Shown here piece after piece: positions 55,438-64,000 of a DNA stretch of 64,000 nt. This stretch comes from CAVVIH01 sp963748295 (GTDB lineage Bacteria; Acidobacteriota; Vicinamibacteria; Vicinamibacterales; 2-12-FULL-66-21), in assembly GCA_963748295.1 (NCBI GenBank), contig CAVVIH010000006.1:558001-622000 (forward strand), in the 5' to 3' direction. The notes below the pieces were generated by a model. That model worked only from the letters and a program-made list of their open reading frames with translations, was not told the DNA's origin and searched no databases. How positions within the stretch are numbered: the stretch's first letter is position 1; every line of letters begins with the position of its first letter. The translations under genes and the position numbers were made by a program.

Positions 55438-57899
55438 ATGGCAAGAACCATCCCCTCGGAGAGCGAAGAGACAGCCACCACGATCCCGACTCCGGCTGGG
55501 ACACAGGTGGCCCACGAGAACGAGATCGACAAGCTGGACGCGTACTGGCGCGCCGCAAACTATCTGTCGGTCGGACAGATCTATCTGTACAACAACCCGC
55601 TCCTGAAGGAGCCGGTGAAAACGGAACACATCAAGCCCAGGTTGCTCGGCCATTGGGGCACGACGCCCGGGCTCAACTTCATCTACGTACACCTCAATCG
55701 CGTCATCAGGAAGAACAACCTCTCGGTGCTGTACATCGCAGGCCCGGGCCACGGCGGCCCGGCGCTGGTGGCCAACACATACCTCGAGGGGACGTACAGC
55801 GAGGTGTATCCGGACGTGTCGCAGGACGAAGCGGGAATGAAGCGTCTCTTCACGCAGTTCTCGTTTCCCGGCGGCATCCCCAGCCACGTCGCACCGGAGA
55901 CGCCGGGATCGATCCACGAAGGCGGAGAGCTCGGCTACAGCCTGTCGCACGCTTACGGCGCCGCCTTCGACAACCCCGATCTCCTCGTGGCATGCGTGAT
56001 CGGCGACGGCGAGGCCGAAACCGGACCGCTCGCGACGAGCTGGCACTCGAACAAGTTCCTCAACCCGGCGACCGACGGCGCGGTGCTGCCGATCCTTCAC
56101 CTGAACGGCTACAAGATCGCGAGCCCGACGGTGCTGGCGCGGATCGGGCACGAGGAGCTGGAATTGCTGCTTCGCGGCTACGGATACCGACCCTACTTCG
56201 TCGAGGGGGACGATCCGACGGGCCATGCACGAGTCCATGGCGGCCGCGCTCGACGCCATCGTGGACGAGATTCGGCGCATCCAACAGGCGGCGCGCGGAG
56301 CCGGAACGACGGAGCGGCCGCGATGGCCCGTGTTGGTGCTTCGCTCGCCGAAGGGATGGACCGGACCGACAGAAGTGGACGGCAAGAAGACCGAGGGGTC
56401 GTGGCGATCGCACCAGGTGCCGATGGGCGAGATGCACGAGAACCCCGACCACGTTCGCATACTCGAAGGCTGGATGAAGAGCTACCGGCCCGAGGAACTC
56501 TTCGATTCCAGCGGTCGGCTGCGTCCCGAACTCGCCGAACTGGCCCCGAAGGGCGATCGTCGGATGGGCGCAAATCCCCACGCCAACGGCGGCGTGCTGT
56601 TGAGAGACCTGCGGCTGCCCGATTTTCGCGACTACGCGGTCGACGTGCCGGGTCCGGGCGCCGTCGATGCCGAGGCCACGCGGGTGATGGGACGGTTCCT
56701 CCGCGACGCGATGAAGCTGAATCTCGAGACGCGGAACTTCCGTCTCTTCAGCCCGGACGAGAACAACTCGAACCGCTGGCAGGACGTCCTCGACGTCACC
56801 GCGCGCGCGTGGTACGCCGAGCGCCTGCCCGAGCGACAACGAGCTGGCGCCCGACGGGCGGGTGATGGAGATGCTGTCGGAGCACCAGTGCCAGGGCTGG
56901 CTGGAGGGATACCTCCTCACCGGGCGCCATGGCTTCTTCTCGTGCTACGAGGCCTTCATCCACATCGTCGACTCGATGGTCAACCAGCACGCGAAATGGC
57001 TGAAGGTCTGCAGCGGCATCCCCTGGCGGCGGCCGATCGCGTCGTTGAACTACCTGCTCTCGAGCCACGTGTGGCGGCAGGATCACAACGGTTTCAGCCA
57101 CCAGGATCCGGGCTTCATCGATCACGTCGTCAACAAGAAGGCGGCGGTGATCCGCGTGTATCTGCCGCCCGACGCGAACTGCCTGCTGAGCGTGACCGAT
57201 CACTGCCTGCGCAGCCGGGACTACATCAACGTGGTCGTCGCCGGCAAGCAGCCGGCGCCGCAGTGGCTGACGATGGACCAGGCGGTGAAGCACTGCACGG
57301 CTGGCATCGGGATCTGGGAGTGGGCGAGCAACGACAGGGACTCGGAGCCCGACGTCGTGATGGCGTGCTGCGGCGACGTGCCGACGCTCGAGACGCTGGC
57401 CGCCGTGGAAATGCTGCGCGAGCACGTGCCGGAGCTCCGCGTGCGCGTGGTCAACGTGGTCGACCTGATGAAGCTGCAGCCGGCCGAGGAGCATCCGCAC
57501 GGCCTCTCGAACGGCGACTTCGACGCGCTCTTCACGGTCGACAAGCCGATCATCTTCGCGTTCCACGGCTATCCGTGGCTGATTCACCGGCTCACCTACC
57601 GGCGGACGAACCACGCGAACCTGCACGTGCGCGGCTACAAGGAAGAAGGCACCACGACCACGCCCTTCGACATGGTGGTGCTGAACGACATGGATCGCTT
57701 CCACCTCGTCGAGGACGTCATCACTCGCGTGCCGCACCTCGGGGCGCGCGCCGCTTACGTGCGGCAGGCCATCCGCGACCGCCTCATCGAGCACAAGGAG
57801 TACATCGCGACGCACGGCGAGGACATGCCGGAGGTTCGCAACTGGCGGTGGGGCGGCGCGACGGCTGCCGGCCGCGCCGACACGGCTGACGACAACTGA
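55438..57899 (+). pseudogene. xfp: Xylulose-5-phosphate/fructose-6-phosphate phosphoketolase, two apparent +1 frameshifts
   Basis: About 820 codons, the normal phosphoketolase length. TPP enzyme that splits xylulose-5-P or fructose-6-P with phosphate to acetyl-P. Family motifs: GHGGPALVANTYLEGTYSEVYP, IGDGEAETGPLATSWHSNKFLNP, VLVLRSPKGWTGP, and MEMLSEHQCQGWLEGYLLTGRHGFFSCYEAF. The frame changes near 56215 (GGG for expected GG before the conserved ATGCACGAG) and near 56833 (CCC for expected CC). Removing one base at each restores one continuous enzyme. Since nothing else is damaged, these look like homopolymer errors. It provides an ATP-saving acetyl-P route. Confidence 0.88.
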
Positions 57900-57921
57900 T
57901 GGCACCGCGGCCGGAGGAGTG

Positions 57922-59250
57922 TCAGAAACTGTAGCCGAGGTACACCATCCCGTATCTGAAGGACTTCGTGCGTCCAGTGGCCTGCTCCACCGCGCTACCT
58001 GGATTTGCGAATGCGAGCAGGAAGCTGGCGGTGAAGTTCTTGTTCAACTCCCAGTCAGTGTAGAAGTCGATTTCAAGTGCGACGTCTTTGTCTGTCACGG
58101 TGGGCGCGACCGCCTGCGGCTGATCGAGGCGGAAGTTGAAGAACAGCACGCCGCCGCTGATCGCGTCGGAGGGTTGGACATCGGCGCGAATCTGATGCGA
58201 GATGAGGTTGGAGTTGGAGAGGAAGTACTCGCCGGCGATCTCGCCCTGCCACCAGCTGCCCCAATCGTAGAAGCCAACCAGCAGGGGGTCGAATGCTTCG
58301 TTGGCCGCGGTGGTGGGATCGTCGCCTTGGAAGTACGCATACCGATAAGACAGCTTTGGTTTCCAGACGACGTTCTCGAGCTGATAGGCGCCGAGCACCG
58401 TCCACGCGTTGGAGTCGAGCGCTTCGCCGTTGCGCTCGGAGGCGTACTCGAATTCGAACGACAGGCCGGGCCGGTTCGTCAGCGGGGCTGTGTAGGCTCG
58501 CACGTTGAAGACGTTGAGACCGTCACGCCCGGGTTCGATCTCTTCGTGCGCGAAGAGCTTCATGTAGGTCACGCCGATCGTGGTGTTCTCGCCGTGTGAG
58601 AACTCGTAGTTGCCCCCGAGCAGGCGCGTGCCACTGTCGCTTTCGTCGAGTTCGTCTTTGTCGAGGTAGAAGAATTCGCCGAGGTGCGGGCCGGGCTTCA
58701 CGCGGCCGATGGCGGCGAGCTCGAAAGCTTTGCGAGCGTTGGTCCAATAGCCACCGCGGCTTCCTCCTTCGGCGGCGCCGTCCCAGAGAAGGAATCCGTG
58801 CCCGAGCTGGTATTGAGCACGTCCGACAGTGAGGTCCACCACGTTCTCGCTGTCGCCGATGGACTTGCCTGACCGCCATCCGAGGGATGCGTCTTCAGGT
58901 CCGAACGACGAGACATCAGACCCATACAACTCCGGAATGGATCCGTAGGTACGCTCGCCGACGACGCTGACTTTGCCGTAAATCTCACTCGATGAGCGCA
59001 GCCTGTAGGTTCCTGACATCGCGGGCTTGACGTATCCCTCGAACCACTGGTCGCTCAAGTTTTCCGGCACGTCTTCCTTCGGGTTGTCGAAGAGCGAGTT
59101 GGCGAAGCCGAACGTGCCCCAGCCGGCGTCGAAATTGAAAGTCCACTTCACTCGCGGAGGCAGGCCGGTCTCGTTCTCCTGGGCCCCGGCCTGGGAGGCA
59201 AAGAACACTGTTGCGAGCAGAACACATGTCGTTCGAATCGCGAATGTCAT
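57922..59250 (-). CDS. Outer-membrane porin (alginate-export/OprB-like)
   Basis: 442 residues: signal peptide (to about residue 23, AGAQ), beta-barrel strand pattern throughout with SFEFEYASERNGEALDSNAWTVLGAYQLENVVWKPKLSYRYAYF, and C-terminal Phe (YLGYSF). Resembles alginate-export or carbohydrate-selective porins. Starts 37 bases after the aquaporin stop with GGGAGGG, so it is probably co-transcribed with it. Convergent with xfp. Confidence 0.82.
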   Translation of the reverse strand: MTFAIRTTCVLLATVFFASQAGAQENETGLPPRVKWTFNFDAGWGTFGFANSLFDNPKEDVPENLSDQWFEGYVKPAMSGTYRLRSSSEIYGKVSVVGERTYGSIPELYGSDVSSFGPEDASLGWRSGKSIGDSENVVDLTVGRAQYQLGHGFLLWDGAAEGGSRGGYWTNARKAFELAAIGRVKPGPHLGEFFYLDKDELDESDSGTRLLGGNYEFSHGENTTIGVTYMKLFAHEEIEPGRDGLNVFNVRAYTAPLTNRPGLSFEFEYASERNGEALDSNAWTVLGAYQLENVVWKPKLSYRYAYFQGDDPTTAANEAFDPLLVGFYDWGSWWQGEIAGEYFLSNSNLISHQIRADVQPSDAISGGVLFFNFRLDQPQAVAPTVTDKDVALEIDFYTDWELNKNFTASFLLAFANPGSAVEQATGRTKSFRYGMVYLGYSF

Positions 59251-59287
59251 TCGGCGGCCCTCCCGCCGTACGATCGGGCGAGTCGCT

Positions 59288-59911
59288 CTAGCGATCTTCG
59301 GGGTTGATCGCCTTGAAGACGACCGCCGCGGCGGCAGCGCCAGCGAGTTCCGCCGTCAGATAAACCCACAGACTTCCGAACGGCAGCATCCCCATCATCA
59401 TGGCGCCGAGCGCGACTGCCGGGTTGAAGGCCGCACCCGACACATCGCCAACCGCGAACGCGCCAGACAGGACGGTAAACCCGATCGCGAGCCCGAAGTA
59501 AGAGTTGCCGGCGGTACTCTTTGCCGTCGCGACGTTCAGGACCACGTACACCAGCGCGAACGTGAAGAGGAACTCGGCGGCGAACGCCGCTGGCACGGCC
59601 GGATCGAGCCTGACGGCTTCGGCCGTCTTCAAGAACAGAACGATGGCCGCCGCGGCCACTCCACCGAGGAGCTGCGCAGCCCAGTAAGGGACAACGTCTG
59701 CAGCGGGACAGCGACCGCGCAGGAACACGCCGAGGGTAACGGCCGGATTGTAATGCGCTCCCGAAACGTGCCCGCCCGCGTAAATCATCACCATCAGGAT
59801 CGACCCGATCGCCAGCGGCGCAATCACACCCGGGCCGGCAGCGATGCCCGTCGAACCGACGGTGAGCACCAGGAAGAACGTTCCGATGAACTCCGCTAGA
59901 TACTTGCGCAT
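59288..59911 (-). CDS. Aquaporin / MIP family channel
   Basis: 207 residues, six membrane helices. Both pore motifs are intact: HYNPAVTLG (first NPA) and AFNPAVALG (second NPA). Helix-2 AGGHVSGAHYNPA is AqpZ-like; selectivity (water versus glycerol) is not resolved. GGAGG lies upstream of Met. Followed by the porin gene. Confidence 0.92.
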   Translation of the reverse strand: MRKYLAEFIGTFFLVLTVGSTGIAAGPGVIAPLAIGSILMVMIYAGGHVSGAHYNPAVTLGVFLRGRCPAADVVPYWAAQLLGGVAAAAIVLFLKTAEAVRLDPAVPAAFAAEFLFTFALVYVVLNVATAKSTAGNSYFGLAIGFTVLSGAFAVGDVSGAAFNPAVALGAMMMGMLPFGSLWVYLTAELAGAAAAAVVFKAINPEDR

Positions 59912-59954
59912 GTCCAGTCAACCTCCGCGTTGTTGGGAACAGCAAACCGGGAAA

Positions 59955-61121
59955 CTATAAGTAGCTTAACCACCAATCCCGCCGACGAGCTTTCACTTCC
60001 GCAAAGGCCCGGCACATCGGGTACAGAGCGATCACGATCAAAACCCAGCTCACGTAAACCCAGCCAAGATCGATTCCATACCACGGCGGGTGCGCGACCA
60101 TTGGACCATCGCTCGTAAAAAGGAAACTCGCGGAGTCGCCCTGGCCGTACGCAACGACAACAGCGACGAGATGCACCAGGTAAATATGCGCCACGTAGAA
60201 AAGCAGAGGCACCCTCCCGTAGGTTACGAAGATAGAGAACACCCGGCCTCGCGCGTGTTCGAGCCAGACGAGCGCGATCAGCAGAGGGCCGAGCGTCATG
60301 AGCAGGTAGGCGAGAGAAGGCGGATACTTACGCACACGCAGGAATGAGAGCAGGGTAAACGTGCGTCGTGTCTCGACACTCCACGGCATCGGATCGCCAT
60401 AGCTGTTCAGCCATCGAAGACCGATAAAAGCGATGACGGCCAGGACGCCGATACTGACGAGAACCTTCTGCCTGCGTTCGCGCGATTCTCTGAAGAGCGG
60501 GCCCATGGCATATCCAACCGCCATTACTCCTACCCACGGAATGATCGGGTAATCGATGCGAATCAGCGTGCCTGCGTACGGGTCAGGGAAATGGAGAAAC
60601 CTCCACAGCCACCCAAACCCGCCGAACGCTGCCGGAGTAATCGCATCCGTCAGGTTGTGAAGCACGATCAGCGCGATGCCGACCGCTGCAATCGCTCCTC
60701 TTGGCAACCAGGCAAGTGCCGCCATGAACACCATCGACCAGCCGAGGGCCCAGATGACTCCTGCGAGCCACGGTATAACGTGGAGTGTGAAGTCCCAGCC
60801 GAAAGAAACCAGAGTCAGTTCGAGAACGACGAGCCACAGACCTCGCGTCAGAAAGAATCGGCTCACCTGAGCCAGACTTCGCCCGCGAGCGAGCGACAGC
60901 GATGCGCCGACGCCTGCGAGCAGAAAAAAAGCCGGAGCACAGAAGTGCGTTACCCACCGCGTGAAAAACAGAGCAGGAGTGGTATGGGCGAGGTCGACCG
61001 GTGGGAACTGCGCATTGCTGAGGAAATTACGCGTATGGTCGAGTGCCATGAGGACCATGACGATTCCCCGCACGCCATCAACCGATTCGAGTCGCTCGCG
61101 TACGCCGTTGAGGTTTGACAC
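59955..61121 (-). CDS. DUF1624 / heparan-alpha-glucosaminide N-acetyltransferase-like membrane protein
   Basis: About 388 residues with ten or so helices. The hallmark RLESVDGVRGIVMVLMALDHTRNF near the N-terminus and HFCAPAFFLLAGVGASLSLARG place it in the DUF1624 group, related to eukaryotic HGSNAT acyltransferases. GTG at 61121 is chosen over ATG 61163 because the conserved region starts soon after; either is possible. Likely acylates a sugar across the membrane. Confidence 0.85.
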   Translation of the reverse strand: MSNLNGVRERLESVDGVRGIVMVLMALDHTRNFLSNAQFPPVDLAHTTPALFFTRWVTHFCAPAFFLLAGVGASLSLARGRSLAQVSRFFLTRGLWLVVLELTLVSFGWDFTLHVIPWLAGVIWALGWSMVFMAALAWLPRGAIAAVGIALIVLHNLTDAITPAAFGGFGWLWRFLHFPDPYAGTLIRIDYPIIPWVGVMAVGYAMGPLFRESRERRQKVLVSIGVLAVIAFIGLRWLNSYGDPMPWSVETRRTFTLLSFLRVRKYPPSLAYLLMTLGPLLIALVWLEHARGRVFSIFVTYGRVPLLFYVAHIYLVHLVAVVVAYGQGDSASFLFTSDGPMVAHPPWYGIDLGWVYVSWVLIVIALYPMCRAFAEVKARRRDWWLSYL

Positions 61122-61399
61122 AGGTTTACGTCCTGCACTCCGGCCAACCCACGTCAGCGTCAAGGAGCGGGAATCATATCAAGGCACACGCGCCCGGCCG
61201 CGAGATCGGTGGCTGAACTTGCTGGCGCCCTCGGGCCGCGATACGATCGGTCCCAGTGCCGCGAGGGCGGCCGACGGTCCGCGTAAAGGGTTCAACCCGC
61301 CCTACAGTCGTTCAAGCACAACCTTCTAATCCTCGCCCTGCATGCGGACCACGGGCGGCACGAGAGGGCACGTCCCTTTCGAAGGAAAGGAAGGTCCCC

Positions 61400-62721
61400 A
61401 TGCCCGAACAGACTCCCGAGTCTCGGTCACTCGAGCTTCCCGAGAATCCCAACCTGGAGTGGCTGCGAAAGCAGGCAAAAACACGTCTTGCGGAATTGCG
61501 ACGGGTGAACCCCGGCGCCAGGCTGGCCGAAGCACAATTCGAGATCGCGAAGCGGTACGGTTTCTCGAGCTGGCGCGCGCTGAAAGAACACATCGACTCA
61601 CTGACCCTTGAAGGTCAGATTATCGACAGTGCCAGCAAAGGCCACGTCGAGAGACTGGCAAGGCTGCTCGACGAGCATCCGGAGAAGCTGCGTCTGAAGG
61701 TGCCGCCGTATGAGGCGTCGCTGCTGTTCCCTGCGGCGCAAAGCGGCAACGTCGATGCGGTGGACCTGTTGCTGCAGCGCGGACTCGACGTGAACTATCG
61801 CGAGAAGGGCGACAACACTTACGCGATGCATTGGGTGGCGGCGCAAGGCAACCTCGAGATGGTGCGCAAGCTGGCCGATGCCGGAGGGGACGTAATCGGA
61901 GAGGGCGACGACCACGCCGGAGGCGTGATCGGCTGGGCGTCCTGCTGGGAAGGGTGCAGTGATGATGCGCACCGAGCCGTCGTCGACTTCCTGATTAGCC
62001 GCGGTGCACGCCATCACATCTTTTCGGCGGTCGCGATGGATCTTGCAGACGAGGTGCGGCGGATCGTGGCCGCGGATCCCTCGGCGCTGAACCAGCGTCA
62101 GAGCCGCAACGAGAATAACCGCACGCCGCTGCACTTCGCCGTAGTCATGCAATCGGCCGCACATGGTCGACCTGCTGCTGAAACTGGGCGCTGACCCATT
62201 GGCCGTTGACGGCGCGGGGATGCCGGTGGCTGGGTACGCCGACGATCGTGAAATCGATCTGCCGGTGATGAAACGTATCCATGAGATGACGCTCGGAGAG
62301 ATGGACAGCGCCACTCGTGGTCGCCGGCCGCTGAACGTCGGCTTTTTGGATCTGGTTGCAGCGGCGGCGATACGGCGACTGGAACACGGCTTCGCAGCTC
62401 GCCGCAGCGAATCGTCAGTTGATCGACAAAGGCGGAGCGCTCCACCTGCTCTCGAAACGCGGTGACGCAACCGCGGTGAAGTGGCTGCTGGAGCATGGCG
62501 CGAACCCTGACGCGTTGTGGGCGCACTGGGAAGCAGAGGTGACTCCCCTGCACCTCGCCGCCGCTCATGGACACGCCGAAGTAGTACGACTGTTGCTTGA
62601 TGCAGGCGCGGATCCACGCATCCGCGATACGAAGCACGACGGCGATGCGCTCGGATGGGCCGAGTTCTTCAAGAAACCCGACATCGTCCAGTTGCTGCGG
62701 GACAGGGCGGCGGGCGCATGA
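61400..62721 (+). pseudogene. Ankyrin-repeat protein, two apparent frameshifts
   Basis: About 440 codons from ATG at 61400 (GGAAAGGAAGG upstream). N-terminal helical region (NPNLEWLRKQAKTRLAELRRVNPGARLAEAQFEIAKRYGFSSWRALKEHI), then ankyrin units (ASLLFPAAQSGNVDAVDLLLQRGLDVN, PLHLAAAHGHAEVVRLLLDAGADPRIRD). Frames change near 62145 (one extra G) and near 62370 (within a GCG run). Both breaks are in GC repeats. The N-terminal element is common in acidobacterial ankyrin proteins. Protein-binding role; partner unknown. Confidence 0.8.
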
Positions 62722-62735
62722 TGCGAGCGCAGATG

Positions 62736-64000
62736 TCAGCGAACCGCCCGCAGGGCGACGACGGGATCGACCCGAGAGGCGCGATGCGCGGGAAGGTAGG
62801 TGGCCACGAGCGTCATTGCGGCGAGACCGGCGGACACTGCGGCATATGTGATCGGATCCATCGGGCCGACGCCGAACAGGAACGCCGACATCACGCGCGT
62901 GAGCATGAGCGCGATGCCGATACCGATCGCAATGCCGATGGTGGTCAACCACAGCCCATGCCGAAGCAACATTCTCCGCACATCCCCGGTTTGGGCGCCG
63001 AGTGCCATCCGGACGCCGATCTCGCGCGTTCGCTGCGCCGCCGCGTAGGCAACCACGCCGTAGATGCCGACCATGCCGATGAGCAGCGCGACGCTTGCGG
63101 CGATGCCCAGCATCACCAGCGCGAACGACGTCGCCGTCATCGAGCTCACTTGGATTTCCTCGAGTGTCTGCACGGTCGCGAGCGGCAGATTCGGATTGAC
63201 CGACCAGACCGCCTGCTCGAGCTCGCGAACAAAGCCTGGTGCGCCGACGCGCGTCGACCGCACCGCGTACACCATCGTGCGCCACCGATAGCTCTCATTC
63301 AGCATCGGCCAGTAGACGATCGCTGTCGGCGGTTGCGTCAGTCCATCGTCGCGCTCGTTACCCGATACGCCGATGATTTCGCGCCACGGAAATCGCGGCG
63401 AACTGCCACGGACGCGCTTGCCGATCGCCTTCGCTGGATCTCCCCGGTACTCGCGCGCGAGCGGCTCGGAAATGATGACGACGGGCCGCTGCTCGTGGAT
63501 GTCGTTCCATGTGATCGAGCGCCCGGCGACCAGCCGGTTGCCCATCGTCTCGAAATACCGGGGCCCGATGCTCTTGAACCGCCGGAGCTTGACCATCGTC
63601 CCTTCCGGGTCGGGGAATTCTTCAATCGCGACGTAGTTGCCGTTGTCTTCTCCATCCATCGTGATGGAAGACGAGAGACCAACGGAGGTGACGCCGGGCA
63701 CGCGTGCCAGTTGCTCGGCAACGCCCTCGAACGTGCGCGCCGCCTGCTGTGGATCGCCGATCAAGGTTGCCGGTATCGCGATGACGAACGTCTGCACCTC
63801 CTCGGGGCGCGTGAAACCGGGGTCGACCTGACGCATCGCGATGAACGTTCGAATCATCAACCCCGATACGATCAACAGCGTGAGTGCCAGCGCGATTTGT
63901 CCGACGACGAGCGCATCGCGCGTGCGGTGGCGGCCGGGAGCGTCGCCGGCCGATCGACCTCCCTCCTTGAGCGCCGTGGTGCTCGGCTTCCCAAATCGGA
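62736..64000 (-). CDS. ADOP-family permease, N-terminus beyond the window
   Basis: C-terminal ~420 residues: ALKEGGRSAGDAPGRHRTRDALVVGQIALALTLLIVSGLMIRTF (end of first unit), second MacB periplasmic domain, and FtsX block GIYGVVAYAAAQRTREIGVRMALGAQTGDV, ending PAHRASRVDPVVALRAVR. The frame is open to the last base of the window, so the start lies beyond it. Confidence 0.9.
   Translation of the reverse strand, partial: RFGKPSTTALKEGGRSAGDAPGRHRTRDALVVGQIALALTLLIVSGLMIRTFIAMRQVDPGFTRPEEVQTFVIAIPATLIGDPQQAARTFEGVAEQLARVPGVTSVGLSSSITMDGEDNGNYVAIEEFPDPEGTMVKLRRFKSIGPRYFETMGNRLVAGRSITWNDIHEQRPVVIISEPLAREYRGDPAKAIGKRVRGSSPRFPWREIIGVSGNERDDGLTQPPTAIVYWPMLNESYRWRTMVYAVRSTRVGAPGFVRELEQAVWSVNPNLPLATVQTLEEIQVSSMTATSFALVMLGIAASVALLIGMVGIYGVVAYAAAQRTREIGVRMALGAQTGDVRRMLLRHGLWLTTIGIAIGIGIALMLTRVMSAFLFGVGPMDPITYAAVSAGLAAMTLVATYLPAHRASRVDPVVALRAVR

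Overview
The window looks like a GC-rich chromosome segment from an Acidobacteriota member, most likely class Vicinamibacteria. The main reason is six MacB/FtsX-type 'duplicated orphan permeases' (the ADOP family, typical of Acidobacteria) with no cognate ATPase beside them. PadR regulators, CRTAC1/ASPIC-UnbV proteins, DUF6178 and dispersed GGCAAGCCA-containing repeats point the same way. No rRNA, phage, transposase or CRISPR locus was seen. The only RNA gene recognised is tRNA-Ala(GGC) at 30259-30334.

Layout. 1-3.4 kb: a broken beta-helix/FG-GAP protein, a 10-copy heptamer repeat, an alpha/beta hydrolase and an unknown protein. 3.5-8.0 kb (minus): an ABC-2 exporter followed by porin, CuA-type cupredoxin and di-heme oxidoreductase, probably an envelope redox module. 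8.0-11.8 kb: a membrane-anchored phosphoesterase and a frameshifted serine hydrolase. 11.9-18.0 kb (minus): a tightly coupled operon of TPR/FG-GAP lipoprotein, CRTAC1 protein and RnfD-like membrane protein. 18-27 kb: aldo/keto reductase, PadR-ADOP pair, glucose dehydrogenase-like enzyme, rRNA methyltransferase, DUF1990, ABM and M48 protease. 27-30.2 kb: exported proteins, including two paralogous beta-helix proteins, then a terminator. 30.3-37.4 kb: tRNA-Ala, dispersed repeats, a broken GIY-YIG gene, two ADOPs and a PEP-CTERM protein.

37.4-45.9 kb: an ADOP and an erythromycin-esterase homologue behind a palindromic operator, then a divergent BlaI-type locus. In that locus a BlaI repressor is coupled to a protein fusing a BlaR1-like M56 protease to a periplasmic S41 protease, and faces a secreted hydrolase carrying two EF-hands. 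Matching TACTA/TAGTA palindromes sit in front of both sides. This is the best candidate for an undescribed system. 45.9-55.4 kb: a decayed zone of gene fragments (aspartyl protease, NAT, PadR, MocR-like, zincin, lipid kinase) around an intact FISUMP protein, an ADOP and a DUF6178 gene with an in-frame TGA. 55.4-64 kb: phosphoketolase, aquaporin-porin pair, DUF1624 acyltransferase-like protein, ankyrin protein and a final ADOP cut by the window edge.

Many otherwise well-conserved genes carry single-base indels, mostly in short G/C runs (phosphoketolase, serine hydrolase, M48 protease, ADOP at 19-21.7 kb, PadR, MocR, ankyrin). The pattern fits uncorrected sequencing or assembly errors better than coordinated gene death, so 'pseudogene' calls here are provisional.
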